Source of the DNA: Limivicinus sp963617275
GTDB lineage: Bacteria > Bacillota > Clostridia > Oscillospirales > Oscillospiraceae
Direction: 5' to 3'
DNA length: 29,056 bases
Assembly (NCBI GenBank): GCA_963617275.1
Contig: CAVENX010000025.1
Location: 1 to 29,056 of the forward strand
A program made the position numbers and the translations under genes. The first letter of the stretch is position 1. The number at the start of each line of letters is the position of its first letter. Shown in pieces: positions 1-6,336 of this stretch. The notes below the pieces were generated by a model. It ran no database searches. It was not told the origin of the DNA and was given only the letters and a program-made list of their open reading frames with translations.

Positions 1-4
1 ATAT

Positions 5-77
5 GCACCTTTAGCTCAGCTGGTAGAGCACCTGACTCTTAATCAGGGTGTCCAGGGTTCGAGTCCCTGAAGGTGTA
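5..77 (+). tRNA. tRNA-Lys (CTT)
   Basis: Cloverleaf with acceptor arms 5-11 and 70-76, D-arm TAGCTCAGCTGGTAGAGC, anticodon loop CTCTTAA with anticodon CTT at 38-40, and T-arm GGGTTCGAGTCCC. The discriminator is A77 and no CCA is encoded. The first acceptor pair is G-U. Its promoter lies outside the window. It is separated from the 5S gene by an inverted repeat and a new promoter. Confidence 0.95.
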
Positions 78-80
78 CTA

Positions 81-112
81 TCTCAATACTCTGAATTTTC
101 AGAGTATTGAGA
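81..112. repeat. Inverted repeat between tRNA-Lys and 5S rRNA
   Basis: Arms TCTCAATACTCTGAA (81-95) and TTCAGAGTATTGAGA (98-112) are perfectly complementary, with two T between them. No T-tract follows (GAAAACCCC), so it is not a textbook terminator. It may end or process the upstream tRNA transcript. Confidence 0.8.
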
Positions 113-119
113 AAACCCC

Positions 120-148
120 TTGACAAAGGGAATTAAATATAGTAGTAT
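120..148 (+). promoter_or_regulatory. SigA-type promoter of the 5S rRNA/tRNA operon
   Basis: TTGACA at 120-125, a 17-nt spacer and TAGTAT at 143-148. The expected transcription start is near 155, about 12 nt before the mature 5S end. It probably drives 5S, tRNA-Asn, tRNA-Met and tRNA-Trp up to the terminator at 606-642. Confidence 0.75.
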
Positions 149-166
149 TTGGTAGTTCCAAATGCA

Positions 167-283
<117 letters not shown>

Positions 284-284
284 C

Positions 285-320
285 AAAGGGTTTGGTTCTT
301 TAGCTAAGCCCTTTGATTTT
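285..320 (+). terminator. Weak hairpin after 5S rRNA
   Basis: AAAGGGTTTGG (285-295) can pair with CTAAGCCCTTT (304-314) with two wobble pairs, followed by GATTTT. It may be a leaky terminator or an RNA-processing hairpin between 5S and tRNA-Asn. The short U-run makes full termination doubtful. Confidence 0.4.
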
Positions 321-396
321 GCCTCCTTAGCTCAATAGGTAGAGCATGCGGCTGTTAACCGCAGGGTCGTAGGTTCGAGTCCTACAGGAGGCGCCA
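321..396 (+). tRNA. tRNA-Asn (GTT), CCA encoded
   Basis: Acceptor arms GCCTCCT (321-327) and AGGAGGC (386-392) pair perfectly. The anticodon stem TGCGG/CCGCA encloses loop CTGTTAA, with anticodon GTT at 354-356. G393 is followed by an encoded CCA (394-396), unlike the neighbouring tRNA genes. Confidence 0.96.
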
Positions 397-403
397 ACCA
401 ACG

Positions 404-435
404 GTATTGCCGTCACGATATCGTGACGGCAATAC
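404..435. repeat. Perfect 32-bp palindrome between tRNA genes
   Basis: GTATTGCCGTCACGAT (404-419) is directly abutted by its exact reverse complement ATCGTGACGGCAATAC (420-435), with no loop. It lies between tRNA-Asn and tRNA-Met. It could be a protein-binding palindrome, a REP-like element or an RNA-processing site. No second copy was seen in the window. Confidence 0.9.
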
Positions 436-442
436 TTAATTT

Positions 443-515
443 GGACCGTTAGCTCAGTTGGTAGAGCAACCGGCTCATAACCGGTCGGTCCGGGGTTCGA
501 GTCCCTGACGGTCCA
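443..515 (+). tRNA. tRNA-Met (CAT), probably elongator
   Basis: Acceptor arms GGACCGT (443-449) and ACGGTCC (508-514) pair perfectly. Anticodon loop CTCATAA, anticodon CAT at 476-478, discriminator A515. The fully paired first acceptor position argues against initiator tRNA, and the body resembles elongator Met. tRNA-Ile with a lysidine-modified CAT anticodon is less likely but cannot be strictly excluded. Confidence 0.92.
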
Positions 516-527
516 CTAATTATATAC

Positions 528-600
528 AGGGGAATAGCTCAGTTGGTAGAGCGACGGTCTCCAAAACCGTAGGCCGAGGGTTCGAAGCCTTCTTCCCCTG
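528..600 (+). tRNA. tRNA-Trp (CCA)
   Basis: Acceptor arms AGGGGAA (528-534) and TTCCCCT (593-599), discriminator G600. The anticodon stem ACGGT/ACCGT encloses CTCCAAA with anticodon CCA at 561-563. It is the last gene of the cluster; the terminator starts 6 nt downstream. Confidence 0.95.
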
Positions 601-605
601 CTAAG

Positions 606-642
606 AAAAAGCCTTGAAAACGCGACGTTTTCAAGGCTTTTT
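606..642 (+). terminator. Intrinsic terminator of the 5S/tRNA cluster
   Basis: A 17-bp stem, AAAAAGCCTTGAAAACG (606-622) with CGTTTTCAAGGCTTTTT (626-642), loop CGA, ending in a run of five T. Confidence 0.9.
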
Positions 643-676
643 GCGGTTCTATGTCAATACTTGGGGTAGAGCTTAG

Positions 677-1270
677 CAAAAAATAGCGGCAAAGACGGGC
701 GCGGAGTATCTTGCCGAGGCGGTCACGGGGCAAAATGCTGCGCCGAAACAGACACAACAGAATATTGACAACAACAGCGATACGGGCTATGATAATATCA
801 ATAATATGCGAGGTGATATAAATGCCCAAAGAGGAGATAGACTACACTCAGCTGCTGGAAACGGAGTACGGGCAGATAGCGGGCCCGTTGATACCGAACC
901 TCAGAGAACTGACCGGAATGACGGACGAGGAAATTTACAAATTTCTGGAATCGTTCTTCTGAGCGGCCATGCAAAGAGCACACTAAAAGGACGCGGCGTT
1001 GTTGTCGAGGAGGCTTATGATGCTTCCGGCAATAAAGCCGCGTTTTGCTCTGCCTTAGACGCGGCGAGAAATTCAGACAGTGACAACGGGTGGGCGGTAA
1101 CGCCGAAAACCGTTGAGAGCCTGGACGAGAACGGCGCGAAGCCGTTCATGACGGAAAACGGAACGGCGGGGTATGCGCTTTTAATAAGTCGGAGGAAAGA
1201 CGTCACGGAGCGGCAGAGAGCGGAGGCAGAGCCGATTTTGTTTGTTCCCCTTGCTTTTTTCAGGGTTTAA
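677..1270 (+). pseudogene. Protein-like debris downstream of tRNA cluster (possible mobile-element remnant)
   Basis: This stretch holds no complete recognisable gene. One frame is open from 677 to 1270. Its first part reads like a protein C-terminus (AEYLAEAVTG, rich in Gln/Asn afterwards). Its last part, from about 970, reads like an internal protein segment with natural codon use (NGWAVTPKTVESLDENGAKP, then FMTENGTAGYALL). The middle, about 820-960, looks non-coding in this frame and is instead coded in another frame. The ending lacks an obvious domain. The most economical reading is fragments of several genes joined by decay. The position just past a tRNA array, a common integration site, suggests a prophage or integrative-element remnant, but no integrase or att repeat was found. 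Confidence 0.35.
822..962 (+). CDS. Small hypothetical protein, 46 aa
   Basis: An ATG preceded by GAGGTGAT at suitable spacing opens a 46-residue acidic protein beginning MPKEEIDYTQLLETEYG and ending MTDEEIYKFLESFF. No signal peptide or membrane segment. Codon third positions are G/C-rich, as in the real genes nearby. I do not recognise a family. It lies inside apparently degraded sequence past the tRNA array, so it may be a surviving gene of a lost mobile element. Reading it as a chance ORF cannot be ruled out. Confidence 0.45.
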   Translation: MPKEEIDYTQLLETEYGQIAGPLIPNLRELTGMTDEEIYKFLESFF

Positions 1271-1281
1271 TCCAAAACACT

Positions 1282-1313
1282 GGGACGGACATTCACAAGG
1301 AATGTACCGTCCC
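1282..1313 (-). terminator. Probable terminator of the nth-GH2 operon
   Basis: GGGACGGACATTC (1282-1294) and GAATGTACCGTCCC (1300-1313) form a hairpin with one bulged A. It lies 10 nt past the stop of the GH2 gene. Read on the minus strand it is followed by AGTGTTTTGG, a weak U-tract. Confidence 0.6.
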
Positions 1314-1322
1314 GGTATTGTT

Positions 1323-2840
1323 CTATGCTTCTAAACTGTTATTAAGCGCGTCGGCAATCGTGCGCATACGTTCTTTACTGACCTTGCAGGTCTTTCTGTC
1401 ATAACTGTAAAGCCCATTAATTTCATCCTCAATGTCGGACAGCTGTGTGTAAACGCAACCGCAGCAGCCTTCCGGGATCGCAGGGATAATCATCTTGCGA
1501 TATAACTTTTCGATGCGGGCGGTAAGCTCTTCACTGCTTGCGCATTTGCCATAACCGTAAACCTTATTCTGACCGTTGAGGTTATAACTGTACCCGCCGC
1601 ACTCCGTCACGAAAAGCGGGCGCATTTTCGGCTTCAGTTTTTTGAGCCGGAAATATATGTGTTCGCTGTCAAAGTCGCTTTTACGCTGAGCAAACCAGCC
1701 GGAGGTCGAATCATAAAGCCGCGTCGGATCAAGCGCTTTGAGCCGGTCATACATCATGTCGCTGTTGAACTGCCCCCATCCCTCGTTAAATATCGTGTAG
1801 GCAATGATCGACGGGTGATTATAGAGTGTTTTGACGGTTTCAACGCTATGTGCAATGAAAAAATCCATACGTCGGTTGGTCTTTTTCTTCTTGTCGGACA
1901 GCGGCAGATTCAGTGTGCCAAGCACGGTGTCGCGGAAGAAGCTGTAATCCCCGCTGTTCACCATGTCCTGCATCACAAGCATACCAAGACGGTCACAGGC
2001 GTAATAAAATTCTTCCGGCTCAATTTTTATGTGCTTGCGGATAAGGTTTATGCCAAGCTCTTTCATGCGCCGGATATCCTTCTCGTATTCCGAGATGTCG
2101 TGCGGCGTGAATATCCCGTCCTCAAAGTAGCCCTGATCAAGCACACCGTGCAGGAAAACAGGCTTTCCGTTGAGGCATACTCTGTTTACGCCGCCGATCT
2201 CACGCACTTCCACGGTGCGCAGAGCGAAATATATCTCGACCTCGTCCTTGCCGCGCTTCACCGTGCGGGTATAGAGCTTTGGGTTATCCGGCGTCCAAAG
2301 CTCGGGAGAATCAACGTCGATCCGTTCAAATTCGGTTTTTGCCCCGTCCGGAAATCTGACGCTTATCTCGAGATCTGCCCCCGTGAGATCGGGGGTTATT
2401 TTTATATCGGAAATGTATGTTTCCGGTACGCTTTCAAGCCATACGCTTTTCCACAGCCCCGAGACTGGCGTGTACCACATTCCTCCGCGATCCTTGCGCT
2501 GCTTTCCGTAGGGATAAGTGTGGTCGAGAGTATCGGTCACTTCGACGCGCAGAGTGTTTTCCATTGTTAGATGATCGGTTATGTCAAAGGTAAAGGGCAG
2601 ATATCCACCGGTATGTTCACCCAGAAACGTGCCGTTGAGATAGATCTTTGCAATCTGATCAGCCGCGCCGAAGTGCAGCAGAACACGCTCGGAGAGCTTG
2701 TTATATGAAAAATTCTTTTCGTAGAGCAGTGTTTCCTCGCTCCTGCAAGCCGGGACGATACCTGGCTTGCCGTTTATAAGCCATTCGCCGTCGAGACTCT
2801 GCCACTGACTGCGCTTCATCTGCGGTCTTGGATAATTCAT
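1323..2840 (-). CDS. Glycoside hydrolase family 2 (beta-galactosidase/glucuronidase-like)
   Basis: A 505-residue retaining beta-glycosidase without a signal peptide, so cytoplasmic. Residues 1-140 form the GH2 N-terminal sugar-binding jelly roll (DGEW near 17-20, TYPYGKQR at 108-115). About 141-212 is an Ig-like sandwich shorter than usual, and about 213-505 the TIM barrel. The acid/base is Glu353 in FNEGWGQF and the nucleophile Glu413 in VTECGG, both as expected for GH2. Length is below that of typical GH2 enzymes, mainly from the shortened Ig-like domain. Start is supported by GGAGG 7 nt upstream and a 4-bp ATGA overlap with the MFS gene. The neighbouring transporter suggests hydrolysis of an imported glycoside. 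Galactoside versus glucuronide specificity cannot be read from the sequence. Confidence 0.9.
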   Translation of the reverse strand: MNYPRPQMKRSQWQSLDGEWLINGKPGIVPACRSEETLLYEKNFSYNKLSERVLLHFGAADQIAKIYLNGTFLGEHTGGYLPFTFDITDHLTMENTLRVEVTDTLDHTYPYGKQRKDRGGMWYTPVSGLWKSVWLESVPETYISDIKITPDLTGADLEISVRFPDGAKTEFERIDVDSPELWTPDNPKLYTRTVKRGKDEVEIYFALRTVEVREIGGVNRVCLNGKPVFLHGVLDQGYFEDGIFTPHDISEYEKDIRRMKELGINLIRKHIKIEPEEFYYACDRLGMLVMQDMVNSGDYSFFRDTVLGTLNLPLSDKKKKTNRRMDFFIAHSVETVKTLYNHPSIIAYTIFNEGWGQFNSDMMYDRLKALDPTRLYDSTSGWFAQRKSDFDSEHIYFRLKKLKPKMRPLFVTECGGYSYNLNGQNKVYGYGKCASSEELTARIEKLYRKMIIPAIPEGCCGCVYTQLSDIEDEINGLYSYDRKTCKVSKERMRTIADALNNSLEA

Positions 2841-4078
2841 GCTTTCGCCTCCGGATTTCTTTCGCGGACAAGCAGCTGTGCCGCCAGCAGCAGCGCAATG
2901 GGCACTATTGCCGCGAGAAATATTTTTTCATTCGGCAGGAAGGAATATGTGCCGTCGCTGTTGAGTATTTGTTCTGCGTTTCGTAGAACCCACGCGCCTA
3001 TCGCGGGGCCGATAAGCCCGGGCACAAAGACCTGCCCGATTATACGCACACCTTGAAAGCGCCCGGAAAGGCCGTCAGGGATATCGTCGCGGATCGCCGC
3101 ACCGAATACCGACATACCGCAGAGATAGCCAGACATCATGAAAAGCGAACCGACAAATACCGGTGCTGTTTCCTTGCAGAAATACAGGATAACGTATCCG
3201 GTGATAAGCATCAGAAAGCAGGGAACAGAGGCAAAGCGATAGCCCTTTCTGTCGTACAGGCGCCCATAGAAAAACGTGACAAGCGCCGCAAGAAGAATGG
3301 CAGGAGCCATTATCAGCACATAGTTGTCAAGCCCCAGCCCTTTCTCGTAGTAGAGTATCAGATAAGGCATGAAGATCTGAATGGAGATACCGAATACGGC
3401 AAAGGCAAGCAGACGTATGTAAAGCCGTTTGCTTTCGGCGCATACGGAGGGACGGAAGCTGTAAAGCAGGACTTCACCGAGATTTTCGCGGCTGGCCTTG
3501 AGACCGTTTCGCTCGTCGATGAGGAAAAAGCCGGAGATGCCTATAAGCGCTGTGAGTATGCCGATGATATAGTATATTTTCGTCCACGCCTCTGCGGTGT
3601 CGAGGTTAAAGCTCATAAACCCGCCGAAAACTATCAGAATGGCGAGCAGAGGCATCATTGAATTTACGCCCTCTATCCTGCCGCGGTTCGTTTCGTCGCC
3701 GCGGTCGGTGAGCCATGCGTTGTAAGCCGCATCGTTCGCCGTGGAGCCGAAGAACGTCATTACGCAGTCCATCACTATCGTCAGCGTGATGCTTTTGATA
3801 TATGCAAAGCTTATTATGCTTATTCCCCAGATAAGATAGCCGACGCTCATAAACGCCTTGCGCCGGCCGAGCTTGTCCGAAACCGCGCCCATTATGATAG
3901 TCGTCAGCGCTGCCGTCACGGCGCTTGCCATGACCATTGCGGATATATCGCCGGGGCTTGCGTTGAACATTTTGTAAATGAACACATTGAAATACATGTT
4001 CTCTACGACCCATGCCACTTGCCCCATAAGGCCGAAAATAAGCATGGCTGCCCAGAATTTACCGCCTAATTTTTTCAT
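2837..4078 (-). CDS. Major facilitator superfamily transporter
   Basis: A 413-residue polytopic membrane protein with about 12 hydrophobic segments. The MFS signature between TM2 and TM3 is clear: GAVSDKLGRRKAF at about residues 64-76. I placed the start at ATG 4078 (MKKLGGKFW) because GAGGAG lies 8 nt upstream. The in-frame TTG two codons earlier is only 2 nt from that site. The stop overlaps the GH2 start by 4 bp, implying translational coupling. A sugar or glycoside substrate is inferred from the GH2 partner; the sequence itself does not define it. Confidence 0.88.
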   Translation of the reverse strand: MKKLGGKFWAAMLIFGLMGQVAWVVENMYFNVFIYKMFNASPGDISAMVMASAVTAALTTIIMGAVSDKLGRRKAFMSVGYLIWGISIISFAYIKSITLTIVMDCVMTFFGSTANDAAYNAWLTDRGDETNRGRIEGVNSMMPLLAILIVFGGFMSFNLDTAEAWTKIYYIIGILTALIGISGFFLIDERNGLKASRENLGEVLLYSFRPSVCAESKRLYIRLLAFAVFGISIQIFMPYLILYYEKGLGLDNYVLIMAPAILLAALVTFFYGRLYDRKGYRFASVPCFLMLITGYVILYFCKETAPVFVGSLFMMSGYLCGMSVFGAAIRDDIPDGLSGRFQGVRIIGQVFVPGLIGPAIGAWVLRNAEQILNSDGTYSFLPNEKIFLAAIVPIALLLAAQLLVRERNPEAKA

Positions 4079-4080
4079 GT

Positions 4081-5196
4081 TCAATTCTCCTCATTTTCCG
4101 GTACGATCACTCGATAGAGCCATGATACAAAGCGTTCCGCAGCAGGGCGCACGACCCTGTCCGCAGCCGAAACGACCTTGTCGGCAAGAAACGCGAAAAA
4201 TACCGCCGAAACATATGACAGAGGAAGCGCCACGATAAAGAAGAGATAGCGCATACCGATAACGGGTACGAAACGCTTCAGCCAGCCGTAAATAAAAGAA
4301 TCCGTGATCGAAGTGAAAAGAAATACTCCGTATGAATAATTTGACACGCACTCCATGAATTTTGCGATGGGAGCAGGGCAGCGATCAAGCTTCACGTCAA
4401 GTGCGGCAAGGAACACCAGCGGCGTCATTACCGCATTTTGCAGGCTTTCGTGAGAATAGAGAAAGCTGCGTGTAGTTATGCCGTAGAGGGGGGAAGCCAT
4501 GTCGTAGAAGAAGTAATTGTATGCTGAAAAGATGAGCAGAACGACCAGATATTTAAGCCCCCATTTTTTCCCAGAAAGCTCATGCCGGTATTCCGCGGCG
4601 TATGCGCCCATGAAATAGAACGTGATCGGCCAAATTCTCTGCCACCAATATGCGTATGTGCTTGAAAAGGCGTTGAGGAAAGAAAACGGCATAGAGGAAA
4701 GATAGAAAAACGTGAGGATAAGAAGCCTTTTCTGCCCGCGGGTACGAAGAGAATCGTATATGATATTCAAAAATGGGATTATAAGGAACAATCCGAAATA
4801 AAGCAGCACGTACCAGCCGTATTCGGTGCCGGTGTAGTTGATGATGCCGCTGAGGAAGCTGTGCAGCGTAAGCTCTTCGCCGAGATAAAAATGACTGTAA
4901 AGCATATTGAGCGTTGAGCAGAGCAGATACATCTCAAAAAGCTTGAGGATACCGAGGTAATATTTTGCGCTCAGCTTTTTTTTACTTTGAAAATAGCCGT
5001 TCAGCATCAGGAAAAGCGCCAAAGCCGGAACATACATTGTGCGCAGTGTGTCCGTGAAAAAGGCGATGAAGCCGGTGTATCCGGCGTTATATATGTTGCA
5101 GTGGGTGCAGAAGTGCACACCCATGACAAAAAACAGGGCGATGCACCGTATAAAATCAAGATTCGGATCGCGTTTTTTGCTTATTGCCTGAGCCAT
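4081..5196 (-). CDS. Acyltransferase 3 family membrane protein
   Basis: A 371-residue integral membrane protein of the acyltransferase 3 family, which transfers acyl groups, often O-acetyl, to surface sugars or other exported substrates. The N-terminal motif NLDFIRCIALFFVMGVHF holds the conserved Arg17 and His28, followed by about ten hydrophobic segments. Start ATG is preceded by AGGAGG at 5' spacing of about 10 nt. It follows nth by 21 nt and precedes the MFS gene by 2 nt, so all four genes probably share one transcript. The acceptor is unknown. Confidence 0.87.
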   Translation of the reverse strand: MAQAISKKRDPNLDFIRCIALFFVMGVHFCTHCNIYNAGYTGFIAFFTDTLRTMYVPALALFLMLNGYFQSKKKLSAKYYLGILKLFEMYLLCSTLNMLYSHFYLGEELTLHSFLSGIINYTGTEYGWYVLLYFGLFLIIPFLNIIYDSLRTRGQKRLLILTFFYLSSMPFSFLNAFSSTYAYWWQRIWPITFYFMGAYAAEYRHELSGKKWGLKYLVVLLIFSAYNYFFYDMASPLYGITTRSFLYSHESLQNAVMTPLVFLAALDVKLDRCPAPIAKFMECVSNYSYGVFLFTSITDSFIYGWLKRFVPVIGMRYLFFIVALPLSYVSAVFFAFLADKVVSAADRVVRPAAERFVSWLYRVIVPENEEN

Positions 5197-5217
5197 TTAT
5201 GTATATCCTCCTTATAC

Positions 5218-5853
5218 TTACCCGGAAAAGCTTTTGCACAGATGCTTTACACAGCAGTTTTCACATTCGGGTCTGCGCGCTTTGCACACCGCCCTGCCGT
5301 GAAGAACGATGCAGTGGCAGAAATCGCTTGAATGTTCCGGCGGAAGCACCTTGCGCAGCTCCGCTTCGATTTTAACCGGGTCTTTCAGACCATCGACTAT
5401 ACCCATGCGATTTGTAAGGCGGATACAATGCGTGTCCACCACCGTTGAACCGGGGATTTTGAATACGTCGCCCAGAATGAGATTCGCCGTCTTGCGCCCG
5501 ACGCCGGGAAGCGCTGTCAGCTCCTCCATTGTCCGCGGCAGCTTGCCGTTGTATTTTTCGAGCAGCACCCTTGCGCATGCAACGATATCACGCGCCTTTG
5601 AGTGATAAAACCCGCAGGAGCGAACATAATTTTCGACTTCCTCGACGTCGGCTTCCGCAAAGGACTTGAGCGTCGGGAAGCGGCTGAACAGGGCGGGGGT
5701 TATCATGTTTACCCTTTCGTCCGTGCACTGTGCCGCGAGGCGCACGGAAAAGAGCAGCTCATAATCCTTGCGCCAATCAAGCGTACAGTCGGCCAGCGGG
5801 TACTCCGCCAACAGCAGACGCACTATTTCGTTTATTTCTTCCTGTGTTCGCAT
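5218..5853 (-). CDS. nth: Endonuclease III
   Basis: A DNA glycosylase/AP lyase that removes oxidised pyrimidines in base excision repair. The helix-hairpin-helix LPGVGRKTANLIL carries the catalytic Lys121, and VVDTHCIRL carries Asp140 (numbered from the start chosen here). The C-terminus has the [4Fe-4S] pattern C-X6-C-X2-C-X5-C (Cys190, 197, 200, 206). I chose ATG 5853 (MRTQEEINEI) because GAGG lies 6 nt upstream. The ATG four codons earlier has no Shine-Dalgarno sequence and itself contains the AGG. Length of 211 aa is typical. It heads an operon with an unrelated acyltransferase, transporter and GH2. Confidence 0.96.
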   Translation of the reverse strand: MRTQEEINEIVRLLLAEYPLADCTLDWRKDYELLFSVRLAAQCTDERVNMITPALFSRFPTLKSFAEADVEEVENYVRSCGFYHSKARDIVACARVLLEKYNGKLPRTMEELTALPGVGRKTANLILGDVFKIPGSTVVDTHCIRLTNRMGIVDGLKDPVKIEAELRKVLPPEHSSDFCHCIVLHGRAVCKARRPECENCCVKHLCKSFSG

Positions 5854-5885
5854 ATCAAACCTCATCGCCGGGCAAAAAATGTCGG

Positions 5886-5914
5886 AAAAGCTATACCTGT
5901 CAAGTATAGCTTTT
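5886..5914. promoter_or_regulatory. Inverted repeat overlapping the nth -10 region
   Basis: AAAAGCTATAC (5886-5896) and GTATAGCTTTT (5904-5914) are perfect 11-bp arms around a 7-nt centre. The repeat covers the -10 box and start point of the nth promoter, the position of a repressor operator. Read on the plus strand it looks like a hairpin followed by T7, but no intact plus-strand gene precedes it. Confidence 0.55.
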
Positions 5915-5931
5915 TTTCACGCGTCAGTCAA
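5903..5931 (-). promoter_or_regulatory. SigA-type promoter of nth
   Basis: On the minus strand TTGACT (5931-5926), a 17-nt spacer and TATACT (5908-5903). The transcription start is expected near 5896, about 43 nt before the chosen nth start. The -10 box lies inside an inverted repeat. Confidence 0.75.
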
Positions 5932-5945
5932 CAAAAGCGCGGGAT

Positions 5946-6110
5946 AAATTCCTCTTTTGCGGAAATCAAAATTCGGTGCTTGCGCTGATTCTTACGCTCT
6001 GCGCGGTAACGCCGGTATATGCGGAGTTCAGGTATTCTTTTGCGATGTATACGACGCTCCCGCTTTTTGCGGTCATTCCGTTTGCGCAGCCGATTATGGC
6101 AAACAGATAA
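5946..6110 (+). pseudogene. C-terminal remnant of a polytopic membrane protein
   Basis: An open frame ending at TAA 6108-6110 encodes a natural-looking membrane-protein tail: NSVLALILTLCAVTPVYAEF, then YTTLPLFAVIPFAQPIMANR. It resembles the last transmembrane segments of large polytopic proteins of the glycosyltransferase or polymerase type. No start codon with a ribosome binding site exists, and the frame is closed at 5907, so only the 3' end seems to remain. It occupies the gap between nth and the metNIQ promoter. Chance is possible but the hydrophobic pattern and codon use argue against it. Confidence 0.45.
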
Positions 6111-6152
6111 AAAATGCATTTTTCAAAAAGAAAAATTATTTAAATTTTACTA

Positions 6153-6181
6153 TTGACAACATGGAAAACGGAGTTTATACT
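6153..6181 (+). promoter_or_regulatory. SigA promoter of the metNIQ attenuator operon
   Basis: A consensus TTGACA (6153-6158), a 17-nt spacer and TATACT (6176-6181), preceded by an A/T-rich stretch that could act as an UP element. Expected start near A6188, about 27 nt before the leader ORF. Confidence 0.9.
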
Positions 6182-6214
6182 GATCGCAGTTTTTGAAAGG
6201 AGCGAGCCGACAGC

Positions 6215-6313
6215 ATGAAGTTCAACCGTAATGACAACATGATGATGGGTATGATGCGCATGATGAGCATGTGCATGATGATGTGCGCCCAAAAACGCTC
6301 GCTTGCTTCATAA
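6215..6313 (+). CDS. Methionine-rich leader peptide of metNIQ, 32 aa
   Basis: ATG AAG TTC opens a 32-residue ORF ending at TAA 6311-6313. Twelve of 32 codons are ATG, in clusters at codons 9-11, 13-14, 16-17, 19 and 21-23 (6239-6283), with TGC (Cys) at codons 20 and 24. AAAGGAG at 6196-6202 serves as ribosome binding site at a rather long 12-nt spacing. It lies between a consensus promoter and an intrinsic terminator directly upstream of a methionine ABC importer. I infer that its translation, not the peptide, is the functional output: ribosome stalling at Met codons would sense uncharged tRNA-Met. A metal-binding peptide is the less likely alternative. Confidence 0.85.
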   Translation: MKFNRNDNMMMGMMRMMSMCMMMCAQKRSLAS

Positions 6314-6336
6314 CCCGTCATATAAAACGTAATTTC

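Noticed and set aside
1659..2570. 303-codon frame antisense to the GH2 gene
   Set aside because: GH2 catalytic motifs on the minus strand are unambiguous; the opposite frame has no recognisable features.
5886..5917. Intrinsic terminator for a plus-strand gene
   Set aside because: The hairpin plus T7 looks right, but the DNA to the left is nth on the minus strand, and the repeat coincides with the nth promoter.
6215..6313. Met/Cys-rich peptide acting as a copper-binding small protein
   Set aside because: The residue content would allow it, but the position between promoter and terminator of a methionine importer, and the antiterminator pairing through its 3' end, are better explained by attenuation.
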